DNA from: a virus
DNA length: 39,538 nucleotides
Reading direction: 5' to 3' (one strand)
Virus record (IMG/VR): IMGVR_UViG_3300025087_000184
Location: 1-39,538 of that record
Part shown: positions 30,438-38,596 of the stretch, one piece after another
Layout of the letters: the number at the start of each line of letters is the position of its first letter
Numbering within the stretch: the first letter of the stretch is position 1
Program-made: the position numbers and the translations under genes
Notes under the pieces: generated by a model
What the model was told of the DNA's origin: nothing
What the model saw: only the letters and a program-made list of their open reading frames with translations
The model's database searches: none

Positions 30438-30548
30438 TTATACCCCAGTCGCGGTTCCTATATAAACTGAGAGTCTAACTTGTCCCGTCTTTACCACCAA
30501 GTCGCCAATGGCTTCAAATTCAGGTTGCAGGCTTGGTTTGCCCTTAAC
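30438..30548 (-). pseudogene. Possible leftward ORF remnant
   Basis: Between a TAG (30551-30549) and TAA (30440-30438) lies a 36-codon open frame reading PSLQPEFEAIGDLVVKTGQ and VRLSVYIGTATGV, which looks like a real protein end but has no ATG. It resembles the GELIENEGKLYIC-type end of the small tail protein at 34335. It may be a decayed duplicate or coincidence. Confidence 0.25.
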
Positions 30549-30613
30549 CTATACTGTTACTTCTTTTTTCTATGTTCGGTAAAATAGTTATTTCAGTTCC
30601 TACTTTACTTAAA

Positions 30614-30723
30614 TAAAAAAACCTCTTGGGAGAGGCAAGGAAGATTTCTCTTCCCCACGCTCTCCTAAAAGGTCTTTAATCTTTATTTGAACGTGTTTTG
30701 CTCTCCAGTAGACTTACTACTAT
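30614..30723 (-). ncRNA. Candidate leftward small RNA / attenuator
   Basis: From the promoter at 30758-30730 a transcript of about 110 nt would end at CCTCT-CCCA-AGAGG followed by T7 (minus strand), an intrinsic terminator. Just before it, GGAGAG...CTCTCC encloses GGAAGA-GAAA-TCTTCC (approx.). The outer stem shares bases with the terminator stem, so the two are mutually exclusive, as in attenuators. An AGTAG/CTACT hairpin is at the 5' end. Confidence 0.5.
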
Positions 30724-30729
30724 GTATCT

Positions 30730-30758
30730 ATATTAGCATAGACTTAAAATCTTTGCAA
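30730..30758 (-). promoter_or_regulatory. Leftward promoter
   Basis: Minus strand TTGCAA (30758-30753), 17 nt, TAATAT (30735-30730). It diverges from the late promoter whose conserved block starts at 30766. Confidence 0.5.
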
Positions 30759-30770
30759 TATTTCGCATAT

Positions 30771-30801
30771 TTCTGCAAACTATTTAAGTGTATGTTATTA
30801 T
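30771..30801 (+). promoter_or_regulatory. Late promoter 3 (adaptor operon)
   Basis: TTCTGCA (30771-30777), 15 nt, TGTTATTAT (30793-30801); 28 nt before ATG 30830. Matches promoter 2 over CATATTTCTGCA and TGTTATTATTT with identical spacing. Confidence 0.75.
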
Positions 30802-30829
30802 TTCTCTATAACAGTAATAACTTAAAACA

Positions 30830-31555
30830 ATGAAATTTTCTGATTCAGCTACATCACTAGGAATTTTGGAGAGAGTCAGGGCAAAATGCCGTGTAGACGC
30901 TACACAATGGCCTACTGCCCGTGTTGTAGGTTCTGTAAATGACTGTATGGACTGGCTAACAGGCGTGTTTATTAGTAAAGATAGACGCTTCCAATTTGAC
31001 GATACTAACCACTCAAAAATGCCGTTGGGGACGACCAACCTCGTTGCAAATCAGCGAGAGTATTCTTTTACTACCGATGAACAGGGTAATAAAATCTTAA
31101 CTTTAACCAGAATTGACGTCAAAGATGCTAACGGTAATTGGGAGCAACTAAAAGAAATAGACCAAGCCACAATTTCTCCCGAAGCCTTAGACGAATTTGA
31201 AGAAACTTCAGGTAATCCAATGTATTATGATAAAACTAATGATAATGTTATTAAGTTGTATCCTGCTTCTGATACCTCTGTTACTGCGGGACTAAAGTTT
31301 TATTTCCAACGCTCCCCTTCTTATGTTACTGACACCGACACAACAAAAGAGCCAGGTTTTCAATCAATTCCCCACTCTATATTCGTTACTTGGGCTTCCT
31401 ATGACTGTGCCGATACTTTAGGACTAGAAAATAGAGAGAGTTTATTTCGTGAACGAGAGTTAGAAAAACAAGCCGTTATGACTGGTATTTCTAATAGAAA
31501 TAAAGACAACCGACCAAATATCCGAGCAACCATAGACATCACTAATTATATGTAA
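30830..31555 (+). CDS. Head-tail adaptor / connector candidate
   Basis: A 241-aa protein. The N-terminal helices (ATSLGILERVRAKCRVDATQ; VNDCMDWLTGVFISKD) are followed by strands (VANQREYSFTTDEQGNKILT, LTRIDVKDANGNW) and a helical C-terminus. Size, position (first gene of the tail operon) and helix-strand-helix order resemble podovirus adaptor proteins that bind the portal. No diagnostic motif. Confidence 0.55.
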   Translation: MKFSDSATSLGILERVRAKCRVDATQWPTARVVGSVNDCMDWLTGVFISKDRRFQFDDTNHSKMPLGTTNLVANQREYSFTTDEQGNKILTLTRIDVKDANGNWEQLKEIDQATISPEALDEFEETSGNPMYYDKTNDNVIKLYPASDTSVTAGLKFYFQRSPSYVTDTDTTKEPGFQSIPHSIFVTWASYDCADTLGLENRESLFRERELEKQAVMTGISNRNKDNRPNIRATIDITNYM

Positions 31556-31556
31556 A

Positions 31557-31691
31557 ATGATAAATCAAGAAAGACAAACAAGCGAATATCCTATTGACAC
31601 TGAAGACGCAGTCAGTCTTTTGTGTGAAGATGGAGCAGAACTTTTAATAGAAAAATCATCTCAAGAGATGGTTAACCAAGATAAACCTTAA
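31557..31691 (+). CDS. Small acidic protein, 44 aa
   Basis: ATG 31557 to TAA 31689-31691. Acidic (SEYPIDTEDAVSLLCEDGAE). It fills the gap between adaptor and tail protein with 1- and 4-nt spacers. Function unknown. Confidence 0.5.
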   Translation: MINQERQTSEYPIDTEDAVSLLCEDGAELLIEKSSQEMVNQDKP

Positions 31692-31695
31692 ATTT

Positions 31696-32727
31696 ATGTC
31701 AAAAAAAATATCAGCCTTAACCGCCTTAACCACTCCAGCCGATGGAGATTTATTACCAATCGTTGACGTCAGTGACACCACCGATGCCGCTTCGGGCACA
31801 ACTAAGAAAATAGCTTTGTCTAACTTCTTCCCCTCCTCCTCCACCGACAACGCCATCGCTCGCTTTGACAGCACAACAGGTAAACTATTGCAGGATAGTG
31901 GAATTACGGTGAGTGATATTGGTGCAGTTACTGCTAATCAATTAGATATTACATCCCCAGCTGTATCGGGACAAGGAACGCACGTTACGATAAAAGCGGG
32001 CGAATCTACTGATGGTGGTGCTGTTGGATATTTTATTGCTAGAGGTGCTCACGCTACAAGTGGAAATATCGCTGGTGGTTATGGTCAAAATAAAGGAGGT
32101 AACGGTTTCGGTTCTGGTGTGGGTGGAGTAGGAGGAGTCTATGGCGGTGCTGGTGGTGCCACAGGTACTGGTGGAACCGCTATCGTTCAAGGAGGTGCTG
32201 GTGGAGCAACGAGTGGAAATGGAGGTGCGGTTTCTATTAAGGGAGGAAATGCAACTAACGGTGACGGAGTTGGTGGAGTGGTTTATATAATTCCTGGAAC
32301 AAAGTCTGGTTCAGGTTTTAACGGAACTATAAGATTACGCCCAACTGAGGCATCAACCTATGAATTCATACTAAATATTTCTAGTGTAGATTCATCATCT
32401 AAAACAATTACCTTTCCAAATGCCACGGGTGCTTTAGCTCTTCAAACAGGTGTGACTAATTATGCCGCTGACACAGCTTCAAATGATACTTACGTTATTA
32501 CCTTAGCCCCAGTTCCCGCTTCCTTAGTCGCTGGTATGGCTCTTTACTTCAAAGCAACCACAGCTAATACCACTGATGCTACCCTAAATGTAAACGGACT
32601 TGGTGCTGTGGCTATTGTCAAAGGAGTTAGCACCGCTCTTTCAACCAACGATATTCTAGCTGGTATGATGTGCCACGTGGTCTATGACGGCACCAATTTC
32701 ATACTCTTAAATCCTAGGGCTTTATAA
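31696..32727 (+). CDS. Tail fibre/appendage protein with glycine-rich domain
   Basis: A 343-aa protein. The N-terminus KKISALTALTTPADGDLLPI is a common start of phage fibre/appendage proteins. Residues ~110-200 are very Gly-rich (GGVGGVYGGAGGATGTGG), possibly a polyglycine-type or collagen-like shaft. The C-terminal ~90 residues form a beta domain (LALQTGVTNYAADTASNDTY; AGMMCHVVYDGTNFILLNP). Likely receptor-facing or decorating the tail. Confidence 0.65.
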   Translation: MSKKISALTALTTPADGDLLPIVDVSDTTDAASGTTKKIALSNFFPSSSTDNAIARFDSTTGKLLQDSGITVSDIGAVTANQLDITSPAVSGQGTHVTIKAGESTDGGAVGYFIARGAHATSGNIAGGYGQNKGGNGFGSGVGGVGGVYGGAGGATGTGGTAIVQGGAGGATSGNGGAVSIKGGNATNGDGVGGVVYIIPGTKSGSGFNGTIRLRPTEASTYEFILNISSVDSSSKTITFPNATGALALQTGVTNYAADTASNDTYVITLAPVPASLVAGMALYFKATTANTTDATLNVNGLGAVAIVKGVSTALSTNDILAGMMCHVVYDGTNFILLNPRAL

Positions 32728-32729
32728 AA

Positions 32730-32837
32730 ATGATTTACTTCATTGCTTACATAATAATATCCTTAATCTTCGCACTTGGTTTCGGTTGGTTATGTTATCT
32801 GGGCAGTGAAGAGTATGAAGAAAAAAACAATGGGTAA
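32730..32837 (+). CDS. Small membrane protein, 35 aa
   Basis: ATG 32730 to TAA 32835-32837; one hydrophobic helix (IYFIAYIIISLIFALGFGWL) and an acidic tail. It overlaps the next start (ATGGGTAA). A small holin-like or injection-related role is possible but unproven. Confidence 0.5.
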   Translation: MIYFIAYIIISLIFALGFGWLCYLGSEEYEEKNNG

Positions 32838-34332
32838 ACTAATACCACAACAGAATAACGACTTCTCTGGTGGAATTTCTGACGCACCTCGTATTCAAAG
32901 TTCTTCACAGTTTCAGATTGCTAAACACTTTGATTGTTTTACTGACCCTTCCCGTCTAATTCCTTATCGTTCCCTAGAAACTGATGCAACTAATGCTGTA
33001 GCTGGTGATATGAAGCAATATAAGATTAGAGATTTTAAATTTGCTACAACTTCGGCTAAACTTTATGGACTAGGACAAACTTCAATCGGACTGACTAAGA
33101 TACTTTACAAAGAAAACGCTACAATAGGAAACTGGTCAATTCCTGCCACTTCAGAAGGCAATGGTGCGGTGCAAAATGGTTGTTTCTTTGAATTTAAAGA
33201 TTATATGTGGGGCTTTCAAGGGACGAATCAAATCTTTAAATGGGGATTGCTTTCAGGGACACCAAGCATAACTAATAGCGTGGCGACTGTTGGGGCAACC
33301 ATAACAAGTGTGGCTGATGGAGTAATTAACTCTTTAGGTGATTTATATATCGCTTATAATAATATTATAGTTAGAATCGCACCAGACGGCACAACGATTA
33401 CCGACTCGGCTAAAACCGTTCCCACAAACTACAAAATTACCCAACTGACAAATATGGGAAACTATCTGGCTATCGGTTGCTCACCTGTCTCAAATTACAA
33501 CGGAGTGTCTAAAACTTTCTTATGGGATTACTCGGCTACCGAAAAGTTCCAAGAAATCATTGACTGGGGCGAAGGAGAATTACGAGTGCAGGAAGTGGTT
33601 GACGGCTACCTTGTGGCTATTATTGACCGTTATCTTAATTCCGCCAGCGGAGCGGGTAAGGGTTCAATGATTATTCAAACTTGGTCTGGTGGTATGCCAC
33701 AAGTGGTCAAGGAAGTTTTTACCCAGAAGTTAAATGGTAAATCAATTCCACTTTCAAAAGCTCTCCGTAATAACCGTGTATTCTGGTCTGCGAAGATTAT
33801 GGAAAATCAGGCGGGGACTGAATATTCTGAAGGTCTTTGGAGTTTTGGACGTAAAAACGTAAACTATCCGTGGGCATTGAACTTGGATATTATTTCAAGC
33901 CTAGTAGGCACTGACGGAATTGAAAGTTTTGGCACGGCAGGAAACTTCTTCTTCATCGCTTGTAATAATGATGGGACAGTTTTGAAAACTAATGATTCTG
34001 CTGTTTTTACTGACGAAAGTGTTTACGACTCACAAATTTTAAACTTTGGTGATGCTGATAATGATAAAAGATTAAAATCAGTCAAGGTATCTTTTACTCC
34101 TATTGTTTCAGGACACTCCTTAACAGCTCAATTAAAAACGGACGAAGATTCGGCTTGGACGACTATCGGGACTTTTACAACCGTGGGTGAAACTTCAAGG
34201 ACTTTCATAAATATAGAATCTACTGGTTTGGCTTTTCCCAGTGGACGAGAGTTTAAATTCCGCCTAAAAAGCACAGGTGGGCTGGAAATTACAGGCATTA
34301 AACTAACGGCTGATATATTAAGTAATCCATAA
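32830..34332 (+). CDS. Tail structural protein, ~500 aa
   Basis: Start ATG 32830 (MGKLIPQQNNDFSGG) is preferred because it overlaps the preceding TAA; ATG 32815 or 32776 would extend it by 5 or 18 residues. The protein is strand-rich with repeated blade-like units (LGDLYIAYNNIIVRIAPDGT, MGNYLAIGCSPVSN, AGNFFFIACNNDGTV), suggesting a beta-propeller, then a C-terminal beta domain with LKSVKVSFTPI and RSTGGLEITG-like strands. Probable tail tube or hub protein of a podovirus. Confidence 0.6.
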   Translation: MGKLIPQQNNDFSGGISDAPRIQSSSQFQIAKHFDCFTDPSRLIPYRSLETDATNAVAGDMKQYKIRDFKFATTSAKLYGLGQTSIGLTKILYKENATIGNWSIPATSEGNGAVQNGCFFEFKDYMWGFQGTNQIFKWGLLSGTPSITNSVATVGATITSVADGVINSLGDLYIAYNNIIVRIAPDGTTITDSAKTVPTNYKITQLTNMGNYLAIGCSPVSNYNGVSKTFLWDYSATEKFQEIIDWGEGELRVQEVVDGYLVAIIDRYLNSASGAGKGSMIIQTWSGGMPQVVKEVFTQKLNGKSIPLSKALRNNRVFWSAKIMENQAGTEYSEGLWSFGRKNVNYPWALNLDIISSLVGTDGIESFGTAGNFFFIACNNDGTVLKTNDSAVFTDESVYDSQILNFGDADNDKRLKSVKVSFTPIVSGHSLTAQLKTDEDSAWTTIGTFTTVGETSRTFINIESTGLAFPSGREFKFRLKSTGGLEITGIKLTADILSNP

Positions 34333-34334
34333 TT

Positions 34335-34589
34335 ATGAATGATGATTTACAAAACCAAATAGACCAGCTCAAAAGAGACCTCACGGAGTTGAACAACGAA
34401 GTGTATAAGACTAACTTTTCCGCTCAACAGGACTTTCCAAAGTATTCTAATTTTTCAAATCATTTACGAATACCCCATTATGATACACGCCCAGCCAAAT
34501 GTGATGTCGGTGAATTAATAGAAAATGAAGGTAAATTGTATATCTGCTCAGTGGCTGATACTTGGACTTTGGTGGGTGGTCAAACTTAA
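34335..34589 (+). CDS. Small tail-associated protein, 84 aa
   Basis: A coiled N-terminus (DLQNQIDQLKRDLTELNNEV), then a compact beta end CDVGELIENEGKLYICSVAD, a motif seen at the ends of phage tail and fibre proteins. 2 nt after the tail protein and directly before late promoter 4, so it ends the adaptor operon. Likely a trimeric coiled-coil appendage. Confidence 0.55.
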   Translation: MNDDLQNQIDQLKRDLTELNNEVYKTNFSAQQDFPKYSNFSNHLRIPHYDTRPAKCDVGELIENEGKLYICSVADTWTLVGGQT

Positions 34590-34620
34590 TTCTGCAATTT
34601 TTAATAAATAATGTAATAAT
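34590..34620 (+). promoter_or_regulatory. Late promoter 4 (ejection-protein operon)
   Basis: TTCTGCA (34590-34596), 15 nt, TGTAATAAT (34612-34620). The -10 ends 6 nt before the ATG at 34627, so this late mRNA may be leaderless. Confidence 0.65.
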
Positions 34621-34626
34621 ATCAAT

Positions 34627-36195
34627 ATGGCAAAAACAGTAGTAGGTTCATACGGCGGAACGGCAGCACTTCCAACTAAGGTGACTGTATATTCTGATGG
34701 GTCAACCAGTTCTTCAGGTGGCTCTTCTAGCTCTTCTAGCTCTTCTAGTTCATCAAGCAGTTCACCATCTAGTCGCTCTTCTGGTAGTTCTGGGAGTAGC
34801 TCAAGCAAGGCCGTAAAAGATATGACTGTGGCCGAAGCCGCTGCCGCTGGAAAGACCGCTGAGTATAATCAATTAGTATCAGGTTATTTCCCTGGGGGTG
34901 TAGTTCAACCACTAGACGCTGGTGGTGGTAAGACATACTCGCAACTAGCCACAACTCCAATTACTGCTATAACTAATAAACCACCTGTAGTAGTTCCAGA
35001 AGAGAAAAAAACACCAGTTCCACCAGTCACGACAATTCCAACGGTTACAACCACAAATGAAGATACCACTGCCAAAGATAATTTAACTGCGGTTACAGAT
35101 GAAATCAAAAAACTTTATGAGGATAAACCATCTAGCGAGCAAGCCTATTATGACGCTGAGAAAAAAGCTGGGTTAGAAGCTAAAAGACAAGAGGTTCAGA
35201 ATTACTCTGACCAACAGGATGTAATCATTGCCGAGCGAGATGCTGCCATCCAGCAAATTAGAAATCAATCATCGGTGGAAGGTGGAACTGTGGGTATTCT
35301 TTCGGCTCGTGAGGACGCACTTAATCGCAGTGCTAATATTAAATTGCTTCCTATCCAAGCTAAACTTGCTGCCGCCCAAGGCAACTTGGAATTAGCACAA
35401 GAAAGACTCAACACTATTTTTGATTTAATGATGAAGGATGCAGAACAGACATTTAACCGTGATATGAAAATACTTGAAGTCTCTTATGATTATATGAATA
35501 ATGAGCAAAAGAATAAGGCGGACGAAATCAAACAAGATAAACAAAACTCCTTTACTCTTTTTAATAATAAAATAAACGCTATTCAGAGTATGGCTAATGA
35601 TGCCTTAAAAGATAATCCAACTTTAGCCGCTAAACTTATGGAATATGCTGGTAGTCTAAACCTAAACACTATCACCACGACCGACACTAATTCAGAATTA
35701 AGTAGGATTATGAAGAATTATGGTGTAACGAGTGGGGGAGGAACGGGGACAGAAGCTGAAGGGGTTATCTCACCATACCAAGAGGAAAGATTGACTCGTA
35801 ATTTACAAAGTATCCAAGACTTAAAACCTCGTGCTACTTGGCAAACAGTTGGTGTCTTTGGAAAACCAGCGGGATATTTACCAGGCACAGTTGCTACAGA
35901 CTTTAAGAATGATGTAAACACCTTGATTGCTAACATAACATTCGGGGAATTAACCGCTATGCGTGAAGCCTCTAAAACTGGTGGTGCTTTAGGTCAAGTA
36001 TCTGATAGAGAAAATCAATTATTGGGTGCGGCACTTGGTTCTCTTAATACTTCACAAAGTCCAGCAAGTTTCCGTAAGAATCTACAAAAAATAGAAGATA
36101 GTATTAATCGTTGGAAAACAGTAATGCTCCAGTCTAGTGGTGGGGGAACTTCTGTGACTGCTCCAAATGGAGAACAGATAATAATTACAGACTAA
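34627..36195 (+). CDS. Internal virion/ejection protein candidate, 522 aa
   Basis: A short N-terminal segment, then a near-pure serine tract at about residues 27-60, a Pro/Val/Thr linker (residues ~115-150), and long helices (residues ~165-345; AERDAAIQQIRNQSSVEGG, LAAAQGNLELAQERLNTIFD, MKDAEQTFNRDMKILEVS). The C-terminal ~130 residues are helical again (TAMREASKTGGALGQVSDRE). This disorder-plus-coiled-coil architecture and place beside the 777-aa gene suggest an internal core protein ejected with DNA. Confidence 0.55.
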   Translation: MAKTVVGSYGGTAALPTKVTVYSDGSTSSSGGSSSSSSSSSSSSSSPSSRSSGSSGSSSSKAVKDMTVAEAAAAGKTAEYNQLVSGYFPGGVVQPLDAGGGKTYSQLATTPITAITNKPPVVVPEEKKTPVPPVTTIPTVTTTNEDTTAKDNLTAVTDEIKKLYEDKPSSEQAYYDAEKKAGLEAKRQEVQNYSDQQDVIIAERDAAIQQIRNQSSVEGGTVGILSAREDALNRSANIKLLPIQAKLAAAQGNLELAQERLNTIFDLMMKDAEQTFNRDMKILEVSYDYMNNEQKNKADEIKQDKQNSFTLFNNKINAIQSMANDALKDNPTLAAKLMEYAGSLNLNTITTTDTNSELSRIMKNYGVTSGGGTGTEAEGVISPYQEERLTRNLQSIQDLKPRATWQTVGVFGKPAGYLPGTVATDFKNDVNTLIANITFGELTAMREASKTGGALGQVSDRENQLLGAALGSLNTSQSPASFRKNLQKIEDSINRWKTVMLQSSGGGTSVTAPNGEQIIITD

Positions 36196-36196
36196 T

Positions 36197-38530
36197 ATGG
36201 TTAGAACAATGACCAGAGCCGAATATGAAAAGACTTATGGTGTAAAACCTGTTATTTCTCCAACTTCAACACTTGATACAAGCTTTGCTCCTCGTAAGAT
36301 GACCCGTTTAGAATATGACGCTGAATTTGGAAATTACCAAGCACCAGAAACCAAAAACATTTTTACTCCAGTTAAAGAAGCGATTAAAGGACTAGGAACT
36401 ACTTATCAAGAAGCACCTAGTAAATTTTTAGAAGACATAAAGGCTGGTGCGGAGGATTATCAAAAAGGAAATTATATTAAAGGAACAGTAAAATCAGGTG
36501 GAAGGTTAGCAGGAGATGTAGCAGGAGTTATTTTTGCTCCCATTGGAGCGGCAATTCAAGCCACTGGGGCTAACTATGTTTTTGACTGGATAGGAGAGCA
36601 ATCACAAAAACTCCCTGGAATAAAAGCTATAACAGATTTACCAGCCGTCCAAGATTTTGCTACCACACATCCTAACGCAGGTGAAGATTTTGGAAGAGTA
36701 TTAAACCTAGCACTATCAGCTGCTGAAACTGGAAAGATTGACCCAAAAACAGTAATTCCACGAACGATTGAGCAGGTAAAGACAGCCAAAGCTAATTTAG
36801 CCACTAAATATACTGATTATCAGAACGAAAAAGTGATGGCACAAAACGAAAAGGCTATAACAGGAATTGAATCAGAAATCTCAAATATACAAAATAATTA
36901 TTCTAAATTAAAAAAGATTAATCAGTTTTCTTCTGATGAGGGTAAGGCTTCACGGAGAAGAATTGCCGAAACTGATGTCTTGGTTGATTCTGTTGGTGTA
37001 GACGGGAAAATAGACACCACAGGAAAAGGAAGAGCAATAGACCAATATAAAGAACTCTTTTTAAACGGCAAAGAAAGTATTGTGAAAGATAATCTAGTTA
37101 GGGAGGGAAAATCAATCAATCTAAAGCAGGTAGAAAATGCTTTATATGAAGAGGTAAATAGTTCTGGTCTTGAGGGTTCTGATTTAGTTAGTGCTATAAA
37201 CGGTGTTAAAAACGAGATTGCTGGACTAAAGTTAAGAGCTGATGAATTGGGAAATATCAAACTGGATAAAATCCACGATGCTAAAATAAGCACCAATGAC
37301 AGTATAAATTACCGTATAGATGACAACCCAACAATCAAATACCGAAAGGCAAAAGCTAGAACCTATAAAAAACTGGTTGAGGATAATAGTAATACTAATG
37401 TTAAACAGATAAATGCCGAACTAAAAAAATACTATGATGATATTGATACTCTAAAAGATTTAGACGGCAGAAATGTAAAAGGTTCTAAATTGGGTAAATA
37501 CTTTGCTCAAATATCAGGTAATCTTGTTGGTGGTGCTGTGGGTGGTGCGATTGGCGGTCTTCCTGGTATGGCGATTGGAACAGTGCTTGGTGGTGAAACA
37601 GCTGGTTATATAAAAGGCAAACAAATGGCTGGAACTTTTGGCGAAGGTTCTGGTGCTGAAATTAAAGCAAATCCTATTTTAGAAAAAGCCAAAACTGAGT
37701 CTAAATTACCACCAAAAATTAATCTAAAAGTGTCTGACCCCGTTGTTGGAACTCCTAAAGGAATCACAAAAACAAAAGATATTTTAAAAATAGAAAATGA
37801 TATAAGAAAAAATGTAGAAGCCCAGAGAACAGCTATTAAGGCTGGGGATTTTACTTTAGTTGCTACTTTAAAAACTATTTATCAAGCACTTACCACCAAT
37901 TTAATAGAAAAAATAAAACAAACCAAAAATATTCAATCAAATAGTTTGGGCAAACGAAATGTGCAATATAAGATAGCTAAGACTACGAGTAAAAATGCCA
38001 TACCTAAGTCTAACATAAAAACACCCACAGAATCAAGTGCCGAGGTGATAAAGATGACCACTGATTTAAGAGATAATTATGCTAAAATTGGAGAAAAGGC
38101 AGAGGAGGAATTATTTAAAATCTATACCGAAATGGAATTATCAGAACCAGGTTATCGCCTGATTCAAGACTACGGGGTTGACAGAACTGTTATTGGTGTT
38201 CGTTCTACTTTTCCTAAGTGGTTGCCAGAAGAATACAGAAGCAGAGAATTATTTGATAATGTAATGCCAAACTTAACTGAAATTGCTAAACTGGAATATC
38301 CTAGTGGCAATCGTCCAGCACAAAGAAAATTCTATAACATTTTATTAGAACAGTTAGATGTAGAACTCGGGGTTGATACAAGTTCTATTAGAAATAAAAT
38401 TTTAAATTATTATGACAAAACAAAACAAAAAGAAACTAGCAATAGCGTTGATGCAAGCATTGAGAGAGGAGAAAGTTTTACAGATGATGAAATCGCAAGA
38501 TTCTATGAAGAATACGAAAAAAACAACTAA
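36197..38530 (+). CDS. Large internal virion/ejection protein candidate, 777 aa
   Basis: The N-terminus has two copies of a short motif (MTRAEYEKTYGV, MTRLEYDAEFGN). Residues ~90-125 are a Gly/Ala-rich amphipathic stretch (GRLAGDVAGVIFAPIGAAIQ) and ~433-470 a glycine-zipper helix (GNLVGGAVGGAIGGLPGMAI), both able to enter membranes. Between and after are long charged helices. Membrane-active helices plus large size fit a DNA-ejection channel protein. Directly precedes the fibre gene. Confidence 0.55.
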   Translation: MVRTMTRAEYEKTYGVKPVISPTSTLDTSFAPRKMTRLEYDAEFGNYQAPETKNIFTPVKEAIKGLGTTYQEAPSKFLEDIKAGAEDYQKGNYIKGTVKSGGRLAGDVAGVIFAPIGAAIQATGANYVFDWIGEQSQKLPGIKAITDLPAVQDFATTHPNAGEDFGRVLNLALSAAETGKIDPKTVIPRTIEQVKTAKANLATKYTDYQNEKVMAQNEKAITGIESEISNIQNNYSKLKKINQFSSDEGKASRRRIAETDVLVDSVGVDGKIDTTGKGRAIDQYKELFLNGKESIVKDNLVREGKSINLKQVENALYEEVNSSGLEGSDLVSAINGVKNEIAGLKLRADELGNIKLDKIHDAKISTNDSINYRIDDNPTIKYRKAKARTYKKLVEDNSNTNVKQINAELKKYYDDIDTLKDLDGRNVKGSKLGKYFAQISGNLVGGAVGGAIGGLPGMAIGTVLGGETAGYIKGKQMAGTFGEGSGAEIKANPILEKAKTESKLPPKINLKVSDPVVGTPKGITKTKDILKIENDIRKNVEAQRTAIKAGDFTLVATLKTIYQALTTNLIEKIKQTKNIQSNSLGKRNVQYKIAKTTSKNAIPKSNIKTPTESSAEVIKMTTDLRDNYAKIGEKAEEELFKIYTEMELSEPGYRLIQDYGVDRTVIGVRSTFPKWLPEEYRSRELFDNVMPNLTEIAKLEYPSGNRPAQRKFYNILLEQLDVELGVDTSSIRNKILNYYDKTKQKETSNSVDASIERGESFTDDEIARFYEEYEKNN

Positions 38531-38596
38531 ATAACTTAATTTATTCAACCCCGTATGCAGTAATGGAAGAAAGACTAATTGAAAACACAAATGAAC
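38478..38596. repeat. Terminal direct repeat, right copy (matches 1-119)
   Basis: Identical to bases 1-119. After 38596 the sequence continues as fibre allele B, which stays near-identical to allele A in several blocks but differs elsewhere, so the repeat is not a simple assembly echo of one molecule. Confidence 0.9.

Larger units (their letters stand above)
30219..30829. other. 611-nt intergenic region
   Basis: Contains no full gene. It holds a leftward promoter (30730-30758), a leftward attenuator-like terminator (30615-30635), a possible leftward ORF remnant (30438-30548), and the rightward late promoter at 30771. Sequence 30300-30430 is unremarkable apart from homopolymer A/T runs. Confidence 0.6.

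Noticed and set aside
30509-30583. Plus-strand 24-codon ORF starting MASNSG
   Set aside because: Short, no leader of the usual type, and overlaps a more protein-like minus-strand frame.
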